The notes below the pieces were generated by a model. It saw only the letters and a list, made by a program, of their open reading frames with translations. It had not been told where the DNA came from and did no database searches. Positions 25,689-34,635 of a stretch of DNA of 64,000 nucleotides are shown here, one piece after another; the stretch's first letter is position 1, and the number at the start of each line of letters is the position of its first letter. Source of the DNA: Mucilaginibacter sp. (GTDB taxonomy: Bacteria; Bacteroidota; Bacteroidia; Sphingobacteriales; Sphingobacteriaceae); the NCBI RefSeq assembly GCF_028288185.1, contig NZ_JAQBOF010000019.1, positions 140,703 to 204,702 of the forward strand. The letters are read 5' to 3'. Made by a program: the position numbers and the translations under genes.

Positions 25689-25738
25689 TAAAAAAAGTTG
25701 TAACCTAACCAGAAGACATGTAGTCAGAGAGCATATAA

Positions 25739-26323
25739 ATGATGCAGAGCAAGCTTTCGGATATTGAATTGATTAAACTATCTCTTAAGGGGAACCAATC
25801 CGCCTATGCCGATCTGGTAAGGCTTCATCAGCGTTTTGTGTTTACACTGGCTATGCGTTTTACCAAGAGCCGCGAAGATGCGGAAGAAGTAGCACAGGAT
25901 TGTTTTGTTAAAGCCTTTCGTTCTTTAGAGTCATTTAAACAGGAGTCGAAATTTAGCACCTGGTTATATAGTATTGTATATACCACGGCCATGACATCGC
26001 TGCGCAAAAAAAGACTGGATACTTCATCAATTGATGATGAGGAAACATATATACAAATAGAAAACGTATCGTCAGGTTATGATACTGATAATATTGAGAA
26101 CAAGTCGAGATCATTTTACCTTAACCAGGCTATTGAACAGTTAACACCTGATGATGCTACTATAATTACGTTATTTTACAAAGGCGAACAATCTTTAGAA
26201 GAGATTGCACAAGCCCTGGGTATTGAAGCTAATAGCGTAAAAGTTAAACTATTTAGGGCGCGCCAGCGTTTGAAAGAAAGGCTGGAGCACAATTTAAAAA
26301 ATGAGGTGAAAGAATTGATATGA
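25739..26323 (+). CDS. ECF-type RNA polymerase sigma factor
   Basis: Extracytoplasmic-function sigma-70 of 194 residues. Region 2 (about 25-95) contains AMRFTKSREDAEEVAQDCFVKAFR and STWLYSIVYTTA. Region 4 (about 135-185) contains DATIITLFYKGEQSLEEIAQALG and NSVKVKLFRARQRLKERL. The stop overlaps the start of the next gene in ATGA, coupling it to the predicted anti-sigma. Confidence 0.93.
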   Translation: MMQSKLSDIELIKLSLKGNQSAYADLVRLHQRFVFTLAMRFTKSREDAEEVAQDCFVKAFRSLESFKQESKFSTWLYSIVYTTAMTSLRKKRLDTSSIDDEETYIQIENVSSGYDTDNIENKSRSFYLNQAIEQLTPDDATIITLFYKGEQSLEEIAQALGIEANSVKVKLFRARQRLKERLEHNLKNEVKELI

Positions 26324-26826
26324 ACACCATGGAAGAAAAACTCTGGAACTATATTGATGGAACCTGCACACCAGTTGAACAGGATGCCATTGCCAGGCTT
26401 ATTGAGCAGGATGAAGTGTACGCCAAAAAATATCAGGAACTGCTGGCGCTTAATCAGGAGCTTGCAGCCATAGAACTGGATGAACCGCCTATGGCCTTTA
26501 CCTATAATGTAATGGAAGCCATACGCGCCGAAAACGCGATGCAACCCCTTAAGACCGCCATTGATAAACGGATCATTTTGGGCATATCTATTTTCTTTGT
26601 GTTCACTATACTGGCATTATTGGTATTTTCATTTGCCAATATCAATATTTCAGATATTCATGTAAGTACTGCTGACATCAAGTTGCCGGCTAATGTAAAA
26701 CTACCCAGCACCAACAGCCTTTTTAACGGACCATTTTTAAAATGGTTTTTGATATTTGATGTAGTACTTGCCTTATTTTTAACAGATGCCTACCTGCGCA
26801 GAAAAAAAACAGCAAAACAAGTATAA
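26320..26826 (+). CDS. Predicted membrane anti-sigma factor
   Basis: A 168-residue protein. The N-terminal helical segment (LWNYIDGTCTPVEQDAIARLIEQD, about 4-45) resembles the sigma-binding anti-sigma domain without a zinc-binding HxxxCxxC. Transmembrane helices are at about 87-107 and 143-161. Overlap with the ECF sigma gene by 4 bases is the main argument for the role. The signal it senses is unknown. Confidence 0.75.
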   Translation: MNTMEEKLWNYIDGTCTPVEQDAIARLIEQDEVYAKKYQELLALNQELAAIELDEPPMAFTYNVMEAIRAENAMQPLKTAIDKRIILGISIFFVFTILALLVFSFANINISDIHVSTADIKLPANVKLPSTNSLFNGPFLKWFLIFDVVLALFLTDAYLRRKKTAKQV

Positions 26827-26827
26827 G

Positions 26828-26848
26828 TGTTGTACAGTCTGTACAACA
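26828..26848. promoter_or_regulatory. 9-bp perfect palindrome after the sigma operon
   Basis: TGTTGTACA-GTC-TGTACAACA begins two bases after the anti-sigma stop. There is no T run, so an operator-like site or transcript-stabilising hairpin is as likely as a terminator. Confidence 0.4.
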
Positions 26849-26984
26849 AAACCGACAAGTGACCATACAACTGGTCAGTTTACAGGTAATTATGTAATCT
26901 GAATATCAACTTTTGCATAGTGTTAAAGTAACACTAATAGTATAATCAAAAAAAAATATAGAGCCAGCTATTTTTGGTATAGTA

Positions 26985-27082
26985 ATTGTACAACCTTACA
27001 TGAACTGGTAAACTTACCGGTTTAATTGTGATAAGGTTTAGGTTGAAAGTCCCCCGGAGCAAGTCTAGGGGGCTTTTATTTT
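26985..27082 (+). ncRNA. Candidate small RNA or double-hairpin 3' element
   Basis: A TAnnTTTG box (TATTTTTG, 26969-26976) is followed by a 9-bp hairpin AACTGGTAA/TTACCGGTT (27003-27022). A terminator-like CCCCC/GGGGG stem with a T-rich tail follows (27051-27082). No -33 TTG is seen at the right distance. It may just be the shared terminator of the flanking convergent genes. Confidence 0.25.
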
Positions 27083-28467
27083 TTACGGAGACTTAACTTC
27101 TGCCATTCGGCATCCTTGCCATGTGTATTATAGGTAATAAGTTTAAACGGCCGACCTGCACTTTCAATAAACTCAAATTCAATAGGCGCTTCTTTTATAT
27201 AAAACCTGTTACTGCTTTTAGCATATAGCCTAACTTGTGGTAAACGGTCTTTAGGGTTACTGGCTTCTACAAATAATTGATTGTCTTTAAACGTAACAAG
27301 CATTTGGTGTTCAGTATTATAAATATAAGTTCCAGCATATCTACCCAAGCTATCAACCTTTAATTTGAGTTCGTGCTGCAGTGGTTTATTGATAGCAAGT
27401 CTTGCAATATCATTGGACAGTGTAACAAAATCCATGTCCTGTTCAAAACCGTTAAATAAAGCAGCTACAAAAACATCTTGTTCGGGTAAATAGATTTCAT
27501 CAGTTTGATAACCATCGGTTGATCCACTGTGTTCAATGGTCTTGCTTCCATCTAAATTTCTGATGAACCAGCCATAACCATATTCAGATAAGGAACCATC
27601 AGGAAATTGGTACGGTGTATAGGCTTGTTGTAAAGTTTTAGGAGATACCAGCTTCCCGGCAGACAGAGCCTGGTGCCATTTAAAAAGATCTCCTGCATTA
27701 GTCATAATACCACCGGCCGCATACATTATAGTCGGATCCTGAAGCTCTGCCGAATCCCAGTTCTTACCGCCAGATCGGGAATAGCCTGATGCTATATTTG
27801 TTGCAGTTGCATCCTTATGAATATAATAAGTGTGTTGCAGCCCGGCAGATTCAAATAAGTGCTTTTTTATATAACTTTCATAGGTTTGCCATGTTACCTG
27901 CTCAATAATATAACCCAGTAAGTAAAAATTAGAGTTACTATACTCGAATTTACTACCAGGTTTAAAATTTAAAGGTTCATCTTTAAAATAATCTACGCCT
28001 TGTGCCGGGGTATATTCATTACGATTTTTGGCGGGATCATGATTTTGAATAGTCATATAATCGGGTATCCCCGATGTTTGAGTCAGTACATTTTCAATAG
28101 TGATCGGGTAACCTTTAGATGGAAACTCCTTTACATATTTCTGTATGCTGTCTTGTAATGATATTTTACCCAGCTCTACCAGCTGAAGGATGGCTATTGC
28201 TGTGTATTGCTTGGTCATAGAGCCAATCCTGAAAATCATGTCGGTTTGCATTGGTTTTTGGGTTTGTGGGTCGGCCATCCCAAAAGCCTTTGTATAAATG
28301 ATCTGCCCTTTTTTGGCAACTAAAACAACACAACCAGGGCCAACAAACGGAAATCTTTGTTTAATTAACCCATCGATAGCATCCTGCGATGATTGAGCGT
28401 AAGAGACTGCTGATGCAAGAAAAAAGCACCAGGACAAGACCAACATTTTAAAGTTGCAGTATTTCAT
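27076..28467 (-). CDS. Exported serine hydrolase of the beta-lactamase/PBP (AmpC-like) fold
   Basis: 463 residues with a signal peptide (1-24). Class C beta-lactamase-like motifs are GSMTKQYTAI (SxxK nucleophile, about 83), the YxN site EYSNSNFYLLG (about 170) and an HSG-type motif in IEHSGSTDGYQ (about 315). A C-terminal domain of about 100 residues follows, as in esterase or D-aminopeptidase relatives. The family covers peptidases, esterases and beta-lactamases, and the substrate cannot be told from sequence. It is separated from dapF upstream by 29 bases. Confidence 0.87.
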   Translation of the reverse strand: MKYCNFKMLVLSWCFFLASAVSYAQSSQDAIDGLIKQRFPFVGPGCVVLVAKKGQIIYTKAFGMADPQTQKPMQTDMIFRIGSMTKQYTAIAILQLVELGKISLQDSIQKYVKEFPSKGYPITIENVLTQTSGIPDYMTIQNHDPAKNRNEYTPAQGVDYFKDEPLNFKPGSKFEYSNSNFYLLGYIIEQVTWQTYESYIKKHLFESAGLQHTYYIHKDATATNIASGYSRSGGKNWDSAELQDPTIMYAAGGIMTNAGDLFKWHQALSAGKLVSPKTLQQAYTPYQFPDGSLSEYGYGWFIRNLDGSKTIEHSGSTDGYQTDEIYLPEQDVFVAALFNGFEQDMDFVTLSNDIARLAINKPLQHELKLKVDSLGRYAGTYIYNTEHQMLVTFKDNQLFVEASNPKDRLPQVRLYAKSSNRFYIKEAPIEFEFIESAGRPFKLITYNTHGKDAEWQKLSLRKK

Positions 28468-28496
28468 GAAGCATTTTAGCGTGTAAAGTAAAGATA

Positions 28497-29282
28497 CTAA
28501 ATCTCCACCTCGCCACTAAACACCTGCACGGCGGGGCCTTCTAAAAAAATATCTGTAAACGTTTTGCCGTCGTAATTAAAGCGGATGTTGAGGTTGCCGC
28601 CCAATACTTTGATGGGGGTAGTGATCTGTCCGGTTTGTTGATGATGTTTGGCCATAGCCAGGGCAACGGCGGTAACACCGGTTCCGCAGGCAAAGGTTTC
28701 ATCTTCCACACCGCGTTCAAAGGTACGTACAAAATAACCGTCAGTAATTGGTTCAACAAAATTTACATTGATACCTTTTTCACGGTAAGTAGCATTGTTA
28801 CGGATAGTCTTACCTTCTTGGTACACGTTACGATGCTCCAGATCCTCCACCTGTTTTACATAATGGGGCGATCCGGTGTTGAGGACGTAGGCATCCTTAT
28901 CGGTGTTAATCTGTTCAACATTAATCATTTGTAGGCTTACCCAATCGCCGCTATCGGAAATTTTGGCATGATGCGGGCCATCAACGGCCAAAAATTCAGT
29001 ATCGGTTTCAATAATACCTAAAAATTTAGCGAAAGCCACAATGCAGCGACCGCCATTGCCACACATGCTGCTGGGCTGCCCATCGGCATTATAATAAACC
29101 ATCTCAAAATCAAAACCTTCTTTATTTTGCAGAAACATCATGCCGTCGCCGCCAATACCAAAACGGCGGTCGCACAGGTCTGAAATCAACTTTGGATTGG
29201 TATGATCTATCCTGGTTTCACGGTTATCAACCAATATGAAATCATTGCCGGCACCCTGGTATTTATAAAATCGTATATTCAC
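28497..29282 (-). CDS. dapF: Diaminopimelate epimerase
   Basis: Converts LL- to meso-diaminopimelate for lysine and peptidoglycan synthesis, in the cytoplasm. The two catalytic cysteines are in SSMCGNGGRCIVAFA (about 75) and ETFACGTGVTAVALA (about 195). The substrate motif KYQGAGNDFILVDNR opens the protein. Length 261 residues, normal. It may share a transcript with the serine hydrolase downstream. Confidence 0.96.
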   Translation of the reverse strand: MNIRFYKYQGAGNDFILVDNRETRIDHTNPKLISDLCDRRFGIGGDGMMFLQNKEGFDFEMVYYNADGQPSSMCGNGGRCIVAFAKFLGIIETDTEFLAVDGPHHAKISDSGDWVSLQMINVEQINTDKDAYVLNTGSPHYVKQVEDLEHRNVYQEGKTIRNNATYREKGINVNFVEPITDGYFVRTFERGVEDETFACGTGVTAVALAMAKHHQQTGQITTPIKVLGGNLNIRFNYDGKTFTDIFLEGPAVQVFSGEVEI

Positions 29283-29383
29283 AATAATGTCATTTATTAT
29301 CAGCTACTTACTGTTAAGTAACAGTATTGTTGCCGGGTAATTTTAATTTAACAAAATTTAACAAAAAAACCATTAACTAATCG

Positions 29384-29415
29384 TTGATAATGTAGTCTTA
29401 ATGGTATTAAATTTG
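29384..29415 (+). promoter_or_regulatory. Promoter of htrA-type gene
   Basis: TTG (29384-29386), a 21-base spacer and TAAATTTG (29408-29415) match the Bacteroidota consensus. The start codon lies about 45 bases downstream. Confidence 0.6.
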
Positions 29416-29459
29416 AGTTGTTAAATTATATAAACATAAATAAAGAAAGGCAAATATAA

Positions 29460-30995
29460 ATGAAAAAGATAGGTTTAACACTATTAACCGCATTTGCAGG
29501 AGGTGCACTGGCTTTAGGCGCATATAAGGTAATTGAAAGTAAATATGCCGATAATATGAGCTTTGAGGATAAGCAAAAAGTGTATTTCACCAGTAATAAA
29601 ACAGCGCCTGTTGTATCATCAACCGGGGCGCTTGATTTTACAGAAGCTGCCGCGGCGGTAACCCCGGCGGTAGTATATATCAAAACAACATACAGCAGTC
29701 AATCAGGCGGTGGGCAAGACCAGTTAGAGCAAATGTTTGGTGATATGTTTGGCCAGCGTTCGCGTCCGCAGGGTCAGCAACAAGCTTCGGGCTCTGGTGT
29801 TATCATTTCAACCGACGGATATATTGTAACCAATAATCACGTGGTTGAAAAAGCGGATAAAATTTCCATAACCACCAATGATCACCGTATTTTTCAAGCT
29901 AAGGTGATCGGCACTGATCCAAACACTGACCTCGCCCTGATCAAGATCAACGCTACAGACTTGCCTATTGTAAAATTAGGTAACTCTGATGAAACCCGTG
30001 TAGGGGAGTGGGTATTAGCCGTAGGTAACCCATTTAACTTAACATCAACCGTAACAGCTGGTATTATAAGCGCCAAGGGCCGTAATATTGGTATTATTGG
30101 AAGTGAGGATAACCAGGACGATAATCCGTTTGGCCGTACCCGTAACCAACAAGCAGCACCCAAGCTGAATAAAGCTATTGAATCATTTATTCAAACAGAT
30201 GCGGCCATTAATCCTGGTAACAGCGGTGGCGCCCTGGTAAATACTAAAGGCGAACTGATTGGCATCAATGCGGCTATAGCATCGCACACCGGATCATATG
30301 AAGGTTATGGTTTTGCCATACCGGTTAATCTGGCCAAAAAGGTATTGAACGATATTAAAAAATACGGTACCGTAAAACGTGGCTTTGTTGGCGTAAGCTT
30401 TACAGAATTGAATCCTGATGTTGCCCAGCAGCTTGGCGTAACCAATACCAACGGTTTGTATGTTAACGATCTGGTAGCAGGCGGTGGCGCCGAACAGGCT
30501 GGTATTAAAAAAGGCGATATCATTGAAAAAGTAGAAGGTGTAGCCGTATATGAATCATCAGACCTGCAGGAGCGTGTAGGCCGTTTACAGCCTGGCGATA
30601 AAATAAACATGACCGTACTACGCGATGGCAAAGAGAAAAACTTTGCGGTAACGCTTAAAGCCGATGCTGCACCAACCACACGTACCGCTGTAGTTTCAAA
30701 ATCGGCCGAGGAGCTGTTTAATAAACTGGGAGCAGGCTTCCAGCCGTTAACCTCTGCCGAAAAAGCGAAGTTCCATGTTAACTCAGGTGTTAAAGTAACA
30801 CAAGTTCGTCCGGGCCGTGTGTTTGATAATTTTGAGATCCCTGTTGGCTCTATCATTACCAGTATCAACAAATCGCCCATAAACAGTGTGGCCGATATTG
30901 ATAAGGCGATCACCAATCTGCGTAACGGTAACCTGGTAATTTCAGGCTACTATCCCGACGGAACAAACTTTAATAATATGTTCCAGGTACAATAA
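29460..30995 (+). CDS. Do/HtrA-family periplasmic serine protease-chaperone
   Basis: Periplasmic quality-control protease, 511 residues with an N-terminal signal or anchor (1-20). The catalytic triad is His in NNHVVEKAD, Asp in TDLALIKIN and Ser in NPGNSGGALVNT. Two PDZ domains follow (about 300-390 and 420-505, the first with GFVGVSF and AGIKKGDIIEKVEG). It substitutes for DegP/DegQ. It has its own promoter and strong terminator. Confidence 0.94.
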   Translation: MKKIGLTLLTAFAGGALALGAYKVIESKYADNMSFEDKQKVYFTSNKTAPVVSSTGALDFTEAAAAVTPAVVYIKTTYSSQSGGGQDQLEQMFGDMFGQRSRPQGQQQASGSGVIISTDGYIVTNNHVVEKADKISITTNDHRIFQAKVIGTDPNTDLALIKINATDLPIVKLGNSDETRVGEWVLAVGNPFNLTSTVTAGIISAKGRNIGIIGSEDNQDDNPFGRTRNQQAAPKLNKAIESFIQTDAAINPGNSGGALVNTKGELIGINAAIASHTGSYEGYGFAIPVNLAKKVLNDIKKYGTVKRGFVGVSFTELNPDVAQQLGVTNTNGLYVNDLVAGGGAEQAGIKKGDIIEKVEGVAVYESSDLQERVGRLQPGDKINMTVLRDGKEKNFAVTLKADAAPTTRTAVVSKSAEELFNKLGAGFQPLTSAEKAKFHVNSGVKVTQVRPGRVFDNFEIPVGSIITSINKSPINSVADIDKAITNLRNGNLVISGYYPDGTNFNNMFQVQ

Positions 30996-31027
30996 GTAAA
31001 TTTTAATAAGAGTGATTAATAAAAAGG

Positions 31028-31051
31028 ACCCGGCCGCAAGCCGGGTTTTTT
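31028..31051 (+). terminator. htrA terminator
   Basis: ACCCGGC-CGCAA-GCCGGGT followed by TTTTT, 32 bases after the stop. A textbook intrinsic terminator. Confidence 0.92.
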
Positions 31052-31079
31052 GTTGGAGAGAGGAACCCTTATATCCACG

Positions 31080-31167
31080 CGTCATTGCGAGGTACGAAGC
31101 AATCCCTAACTTTACAGAGCGGCTCTGCATATCGGGGATTGCCACGTCGTTCCTCCTCGCAATGACG
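31080..31167. repeat. Palindromic repeat family A, copy 1
   Basis: CGTCATTGCGAGGTACGAAG on the left and CGTTCCTCCTCGCAATGACG on the right are inverted copies, with inner GCAATCC/GGGATTGC arms around a variable centre. The same element occurs at 36599-36693 and 37056-37142. Confidence 0.85.
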
Positions 31168-31219
31168 TTGTTTTTATTTTTTCCCCATTGCTTGTGTCCT
31201 CCTCACAAGCAATCATTCA

Positions 31220-32968
31220 TCAAAAGAAACTCAACCCCACAGTCCAGCCAACCCAGCCGCTCCAGCTATTACTGCTGGATATAAAACTATGGTGCAGATC
31301 TCGAACGTAAGCATACCCATTAACCGGATTGCGCTGATCCGAATAAAAAAGGTTTAATGATGGCCCGGCGTTGATAGCAAACCATTTGCTAACCTTATAG
31401 GTTAAACTGGCATCCAACCGGCTCAGCTGATTGGTCCGGGTCCAGTTACCCTGGTAAACATATTGCTGGGTGAGTTCGGGATTAATGGCCAAGTGCCTGC
31501 CCAGGCTAAACTCCCTGCCAAAACCAAGGCCGAAGGCATATAGCTTGCTGTTATCATTTACCCGAAGGCCGCCAGTCCAGATACTATATAGTTTTTGACT
31601 GCCCGATTTGAAGGCCAAATTAGCATTCATGGTTTCGTTGCTTGACAGGGCCAGTTTATGGTACCCGTAACGCACAATGTTTATTAAGCCAATGCTGTAG
31701 CCCGATGAGGTATCGGCAATATTAATCAGGCCAATCTGTACGCCGCGCAAATTGCGGGCATAGTTAAAAAGCCCGGCTACCTGTACACCACTAAATTTTT
31801 GCTGCGCTATATTGCCGATACCAGCCAGCTGCAAAGCCGCAGCCTTTTGACCGGCTATATTGCCCAGCGCGGCGGCCTGTACGCCATTAACCCGGCCCCG
31901 GGTATGGTTGTATAAGGCAGATAGCTGTATGCCATCCAGATCGCGTTTTACGCTGTTGTGCAGTCCCGCGATCTGAAAGCCCCGAACACTGCCCAATACG
32001 TTATTATATAGGCCACCCAACTGAAACCCGTTAACATTGCCACCCACTACATTGAATATACCGGCTAACTGAAAATCGCCAACATCGCCTTTATCAAGGT
32101 TGAAAATAAGACCTAGCTCAAAACCATCAACTCCGGCATTATATCCGCCTACGGCATTTAACGAAACGGTGTTAACCACCTGTCCGCTAAACTCGGCATG
32201 GGTACTTACTCCCGGAATGGCCGATGCCTGGAAGGGGGCCTGCGCTATGAGGCCATGCAGGTTGGCTGCCTGTATTTGTTGTTTGGTGGAGATAAAAAGC
32301 CTCCCCAACGATGTATTTTCAATGCCTTCATAGTCATCACTGATCACATAATCAATCAGGCTTTTGGGTTTATTAGTATTTGGGTTTACGGTAACACCGG
32401 CTAAAAAGGTAATGGTGGTATCTTTATAAAATTCCTTACTGATGGTTATGGTAACCGGTTGGCCGTTATTTTTAAGGTGAAGCTCAAATTGCCCATCCTT
32501 GCCAGTAAGGGTTGATTGCAGCAGGGAACGATCGTACACACTGGCGTTTTCCAGCCTTTTGCCGCTCTGCTCATCGGCCACAAAACCGGTAATGCTGTAT
32601 TCGTCGCCCTCGGCAGCTGCCTTTTCGGTAGTTAGGGATAGTTGCAGCGGGGCATAACGCAAGATCACGAAATTGTGTGTTTCCTTATATTCAAAGCGGC
32701 TTTGCAGCATATGGTCAAGCACTTCTTTAATGGTCCAGTTATCGGCATTAATAGTTACCAGGCTATCCGTTTTTACAATATTGCTGTTGTATGAGAAAGT
32801 GAAGTTGCCCTTTTCCTCAATGGTTTTTAACACCGTGCCCAGGCGCATATTGTTTACATGTACCGATATGTTTTTGGCAAGGATGGATTCGGCTGCTGCC
32901 CCGCGACTAATTATCGGGAAGACTAATATCATTAAAGTGAAAAGGAGGTATCGGCGTAAACAGCTCAT
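31220..32968 (-). CDS. STN-domain exported protein with GxQxAGLxN repeats
   Basis: 582 residues. Signal peptide 1-24. The STN (secretin/TonB N-terminal) domain is at about 28-105 (LGTVLKTIEEKGNFTFSYN) and a carboxypeptidase-like regulatory domain at about 125-195 (GFVADEQSGKRLENASVYD). A run of roughly 20-residue repeats of the type GFQLAGLYNxxxGxVxG covers about 260-430, resembling LA_2272-type surface repeats, and a strand-rich C-terminus follows. It lacks a TonB plug or barrel of receptor size. It sits where a TonB receptor usually follows FecI/FecR, so it may be the output or sensor of that system. Confidence 0.75.
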   Translation of the reverse strand: MSCLRRYLLFTLMILVFPIISRGAAAESILAKNISVHVNNMRLGTVLKTIEEKGNFTFSYNSNIVKTDSLVTINADNWTIKEVLDHMLQSRFEYKETHNFVILRYAPLQLSLTTEKAAAEGDEYSITGFVADEQSGKRLENASVYDRSLLQSTLTGKDGQFELHLKNNGQPVTITISKEFYKDTTITFLAGVTVNPNTNKPKSLIDYVISDDYEGIENTSLGRLFISTKQQIQAANLHGLIAQAPFQASAIPGVSTHAEFSGQVVNTVSLNAVGGYNAGVDGFELGLIFNLDKGDVGDFQLAGIFNVVGGNVNGFQLGGLYNNVLGSVRGFQIAGLHNSVKRDLDGIQLSALYNHTRGRVNGVQAAALGNIAGQKAAALQLAGIGNIAQQKFSGVQVAGLFNYARNLRGVQIGLINIADTSSGYSIGLINIVRYGYHKLALSSNETMNANLAFKSGSQKLYSIWTGGLRVNDNSKLYAFGLGFGREFSLGRHLAINPELTQQYVYQGNWTRTNQLSRLDASLTYKVSKWFAINAGPSLNLFYSDQRNPVNGYAYVRDLHHSFISSSNSWSGWVGWTVGLSFF

Positions 32969-32984
32969 AGATGCGGTAGAATTG

Positions 32985-33983
32985 TTATTTCAAAATGATC
33001 TGCTTGTTTTGATGTTCAACCTTTATTTTAAAAGTACTGGTTCTAAAAGTATCGGTTATAATAGTCACGATCTCATCAACAGACAGCCCCTTGAAGGTAG
33101 TGGTAATAGGCAGGTTCTCGAATGATTTATTGGCTATCACGATGTTGGCTCCGTATATCTCATTCAGCGTTTGCACCACCTCATGCAGTGGCGTTTTATC
33201 GCACACCAGTTCATTGGTTAAGTAATAGTTGTACAGCTTGCCTTTGCTTACCTCCTTGGCTAATAAGCCTTGTTCCTGGGTAACAGTTACTCTTTCGCCG
33301 GGGCTCAGGTCTACGCTGTTTTGTTTTTTGCTCACCTTTACAATGCCTGTTTCCACAATTACTTCGGTTTTGCCATTACGGCTCTTGATATTGAATGACG
33401 TTCCAACTACCCTAACCGTTACATCATTCACCTTAATTATAAAAGGCTTTGTTTTATCAGGAGTAACTTTGAAAAAAGCCTCACCCCGCAAACTCACCGG
33501 GCGGATATTGCTGGTGAACTTACCCGGATATACAATGGTCGAATTGCTGTTCAATGTAATAACCGATCCATCGGGCAGGGTTTGTGTATGTACCTTGTTC
33601 TTACTGTCGATGCGTACAAACGAAACCGATCCGTTATCATAAATGTGATTAAACGTTAACCAAAGTACGGTGCATATTAAAACAACCGATGCCGCAAGGC
33701 CTATCCATTGCGAGGGTTTCAGCCTTTTCATTAATGTTTTGCGTGGAGCTGGTGCGGTGTTTTTAATCCGGTTTTGTAAGCGGATAAAGGCATCATCCTT
33801 ATTCACATTCCGTGCAGTAACCGGGCTTTGGTCCCATATCAGCTTAAACTCATCAAAAAGCTTGCGGTTGGTATCACTGGCAGCAACCCACTCTTCCACC
33901 AGCAAATGCTCGGCGGGCGTAGCTTCGCCTGCCAGGTATTTTACCAGCAAATCATCATCTATAGGCGTGCCTGTATTACTCAT
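32985..33983 (-). CDS. FecR-family anti-sigma factor
   Basis: 332-residue membrane regulator of the adjacent ECF sigma. The N-terminal sigma-binding part (1-80) has LVKYLAGEATPAEHLLVEEWV. One transmembrane helix is at about 92-112, and the periplasmic FecR domain (about 120-220) has TQTLPDGSVITLNSNSTI and LRGEAFFKVTPD. A C-terminal DUF4974-like domain (about 255-330) resembles an STN fold. It overlaps the sigma gene by 8 bases and precedes the STN protein by 16 bases, so the three form an operon. Confidence 0.93.
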   Translation of the reverse strand: MSNTGTPIDDDLLVKYLAGEATPAEHLLVEEWVAASDTNRKLFDEFKLIWDQSPVTARNVNKDDAFIRLQNRIKNTAPAPRKTLMKRLKPSQWIGLAASVVLICTVLWLTFNHIYDNGSVSFVRIDSKNKVHTQTLPDGSVITLNSNSTIVYPGKFTSNIRPVSLRGEAFFKVTPDKTKPFIIKVNDVTVRVVGTSFNIKSRNGKTEVIVETGIVKVSKKQNSVDLSPGERVTVTQEQGLLAKEVSKGKLYNYYLTNELVCDKTPLHEVVQTLNEIYGANIVIANKSFENLPITTTFKGLSVDEIVTIITDTFRTSTFKIKVEHQNKQIILK

Positions 33984-34605
33984 ACAACCATTTCATTATT
34001 AAAAGTAAAACAATCGGTAAAAATTCTGCCAGTTTCTGGCGCATCATACGCAGTGCCTTGCCCATCTGGTTCTCCACTGTTTTGATGGAAAGCCCCATGT
34101 GGTCAGCTATTTGCTGGTATTTGAGTTGCTCAAAGCGGCTCAGTTGAAATATAGTACGGCATTGCTGCGGCAGTTCGCTCATGGCGGTATCAATGCGCTG
34201 TTGCAGCTCGGCGGTAACCACTTTTTGCGAAGCCTGTTCTTCCTCCTGGTCCAACTGCCCGGCATAGTACACATCAAACGTTGCCCTAACTTTTTGGTGT
34301 TTTAAATAGTTCAGGCTTTCGTTATGTACCGCGCGATACAGGTAAGCCTTTAATGAACCATCCGTTTTAAGCAGACCACGTTTTTCCCAGATCCGGCAAA
34401 ATACATTTTGAACAATTTCCTCGGCCATTTCATCATCCTTTAAAAAGGTATAGGCGTAACCGTGCAGACTTTCGAAATGTGTTTTAAATAACCATTCAAA
34501 TGCCTTTTCGCTGCCCTGTTTTAATAAATTGATGACCGTGCTATCGCTGTATTCCACTTGAAACGGGTGAAAGTATGCGCTAAAGATAGCTTGTTTGGCG
34601 ATCAT
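33976..34605 (-). CDS. FecI-type ECF sigma factor
   Basis: RNA polymerase sigma-70 factor of the Bacteroidota FecI family, 209 residues. Region 2 has AFEWLFKTHFESLHGYAYTF and EEIVQNVFCRIWEKR. Region 4 has LPQQCRTIFQLSRFEQLKYQQIA and SIKTVENQMGKALRMMRQKL, followed by a short hydrophobic tail. It is first in an operon with FecR and the STN-repeat protein. Confidence 0.94.
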   Translation of the reverse strand: MIAKQAIFSAYFHPFQVEYSDSTVINLLKQGSEKAFEWLFKTHFESLHGYAYTFLKDDEMAEEIVQNVFCRIWEKRGLLKTDGSLKAYLYRAVHNESLNYLKHQKVRATFDVYYAGQLDQEEEQASQKVVTAELQQRIDTAMSELPQQCRTIFQLSRFEQLKYQQIADHMGLSIKTVENQMGKALRMMRQKLAEFLPIVLLLIMKWLYE

Positions 34606-34635
34606 ATTTATGAAGTGCGGATGAAAAGCGGCATT

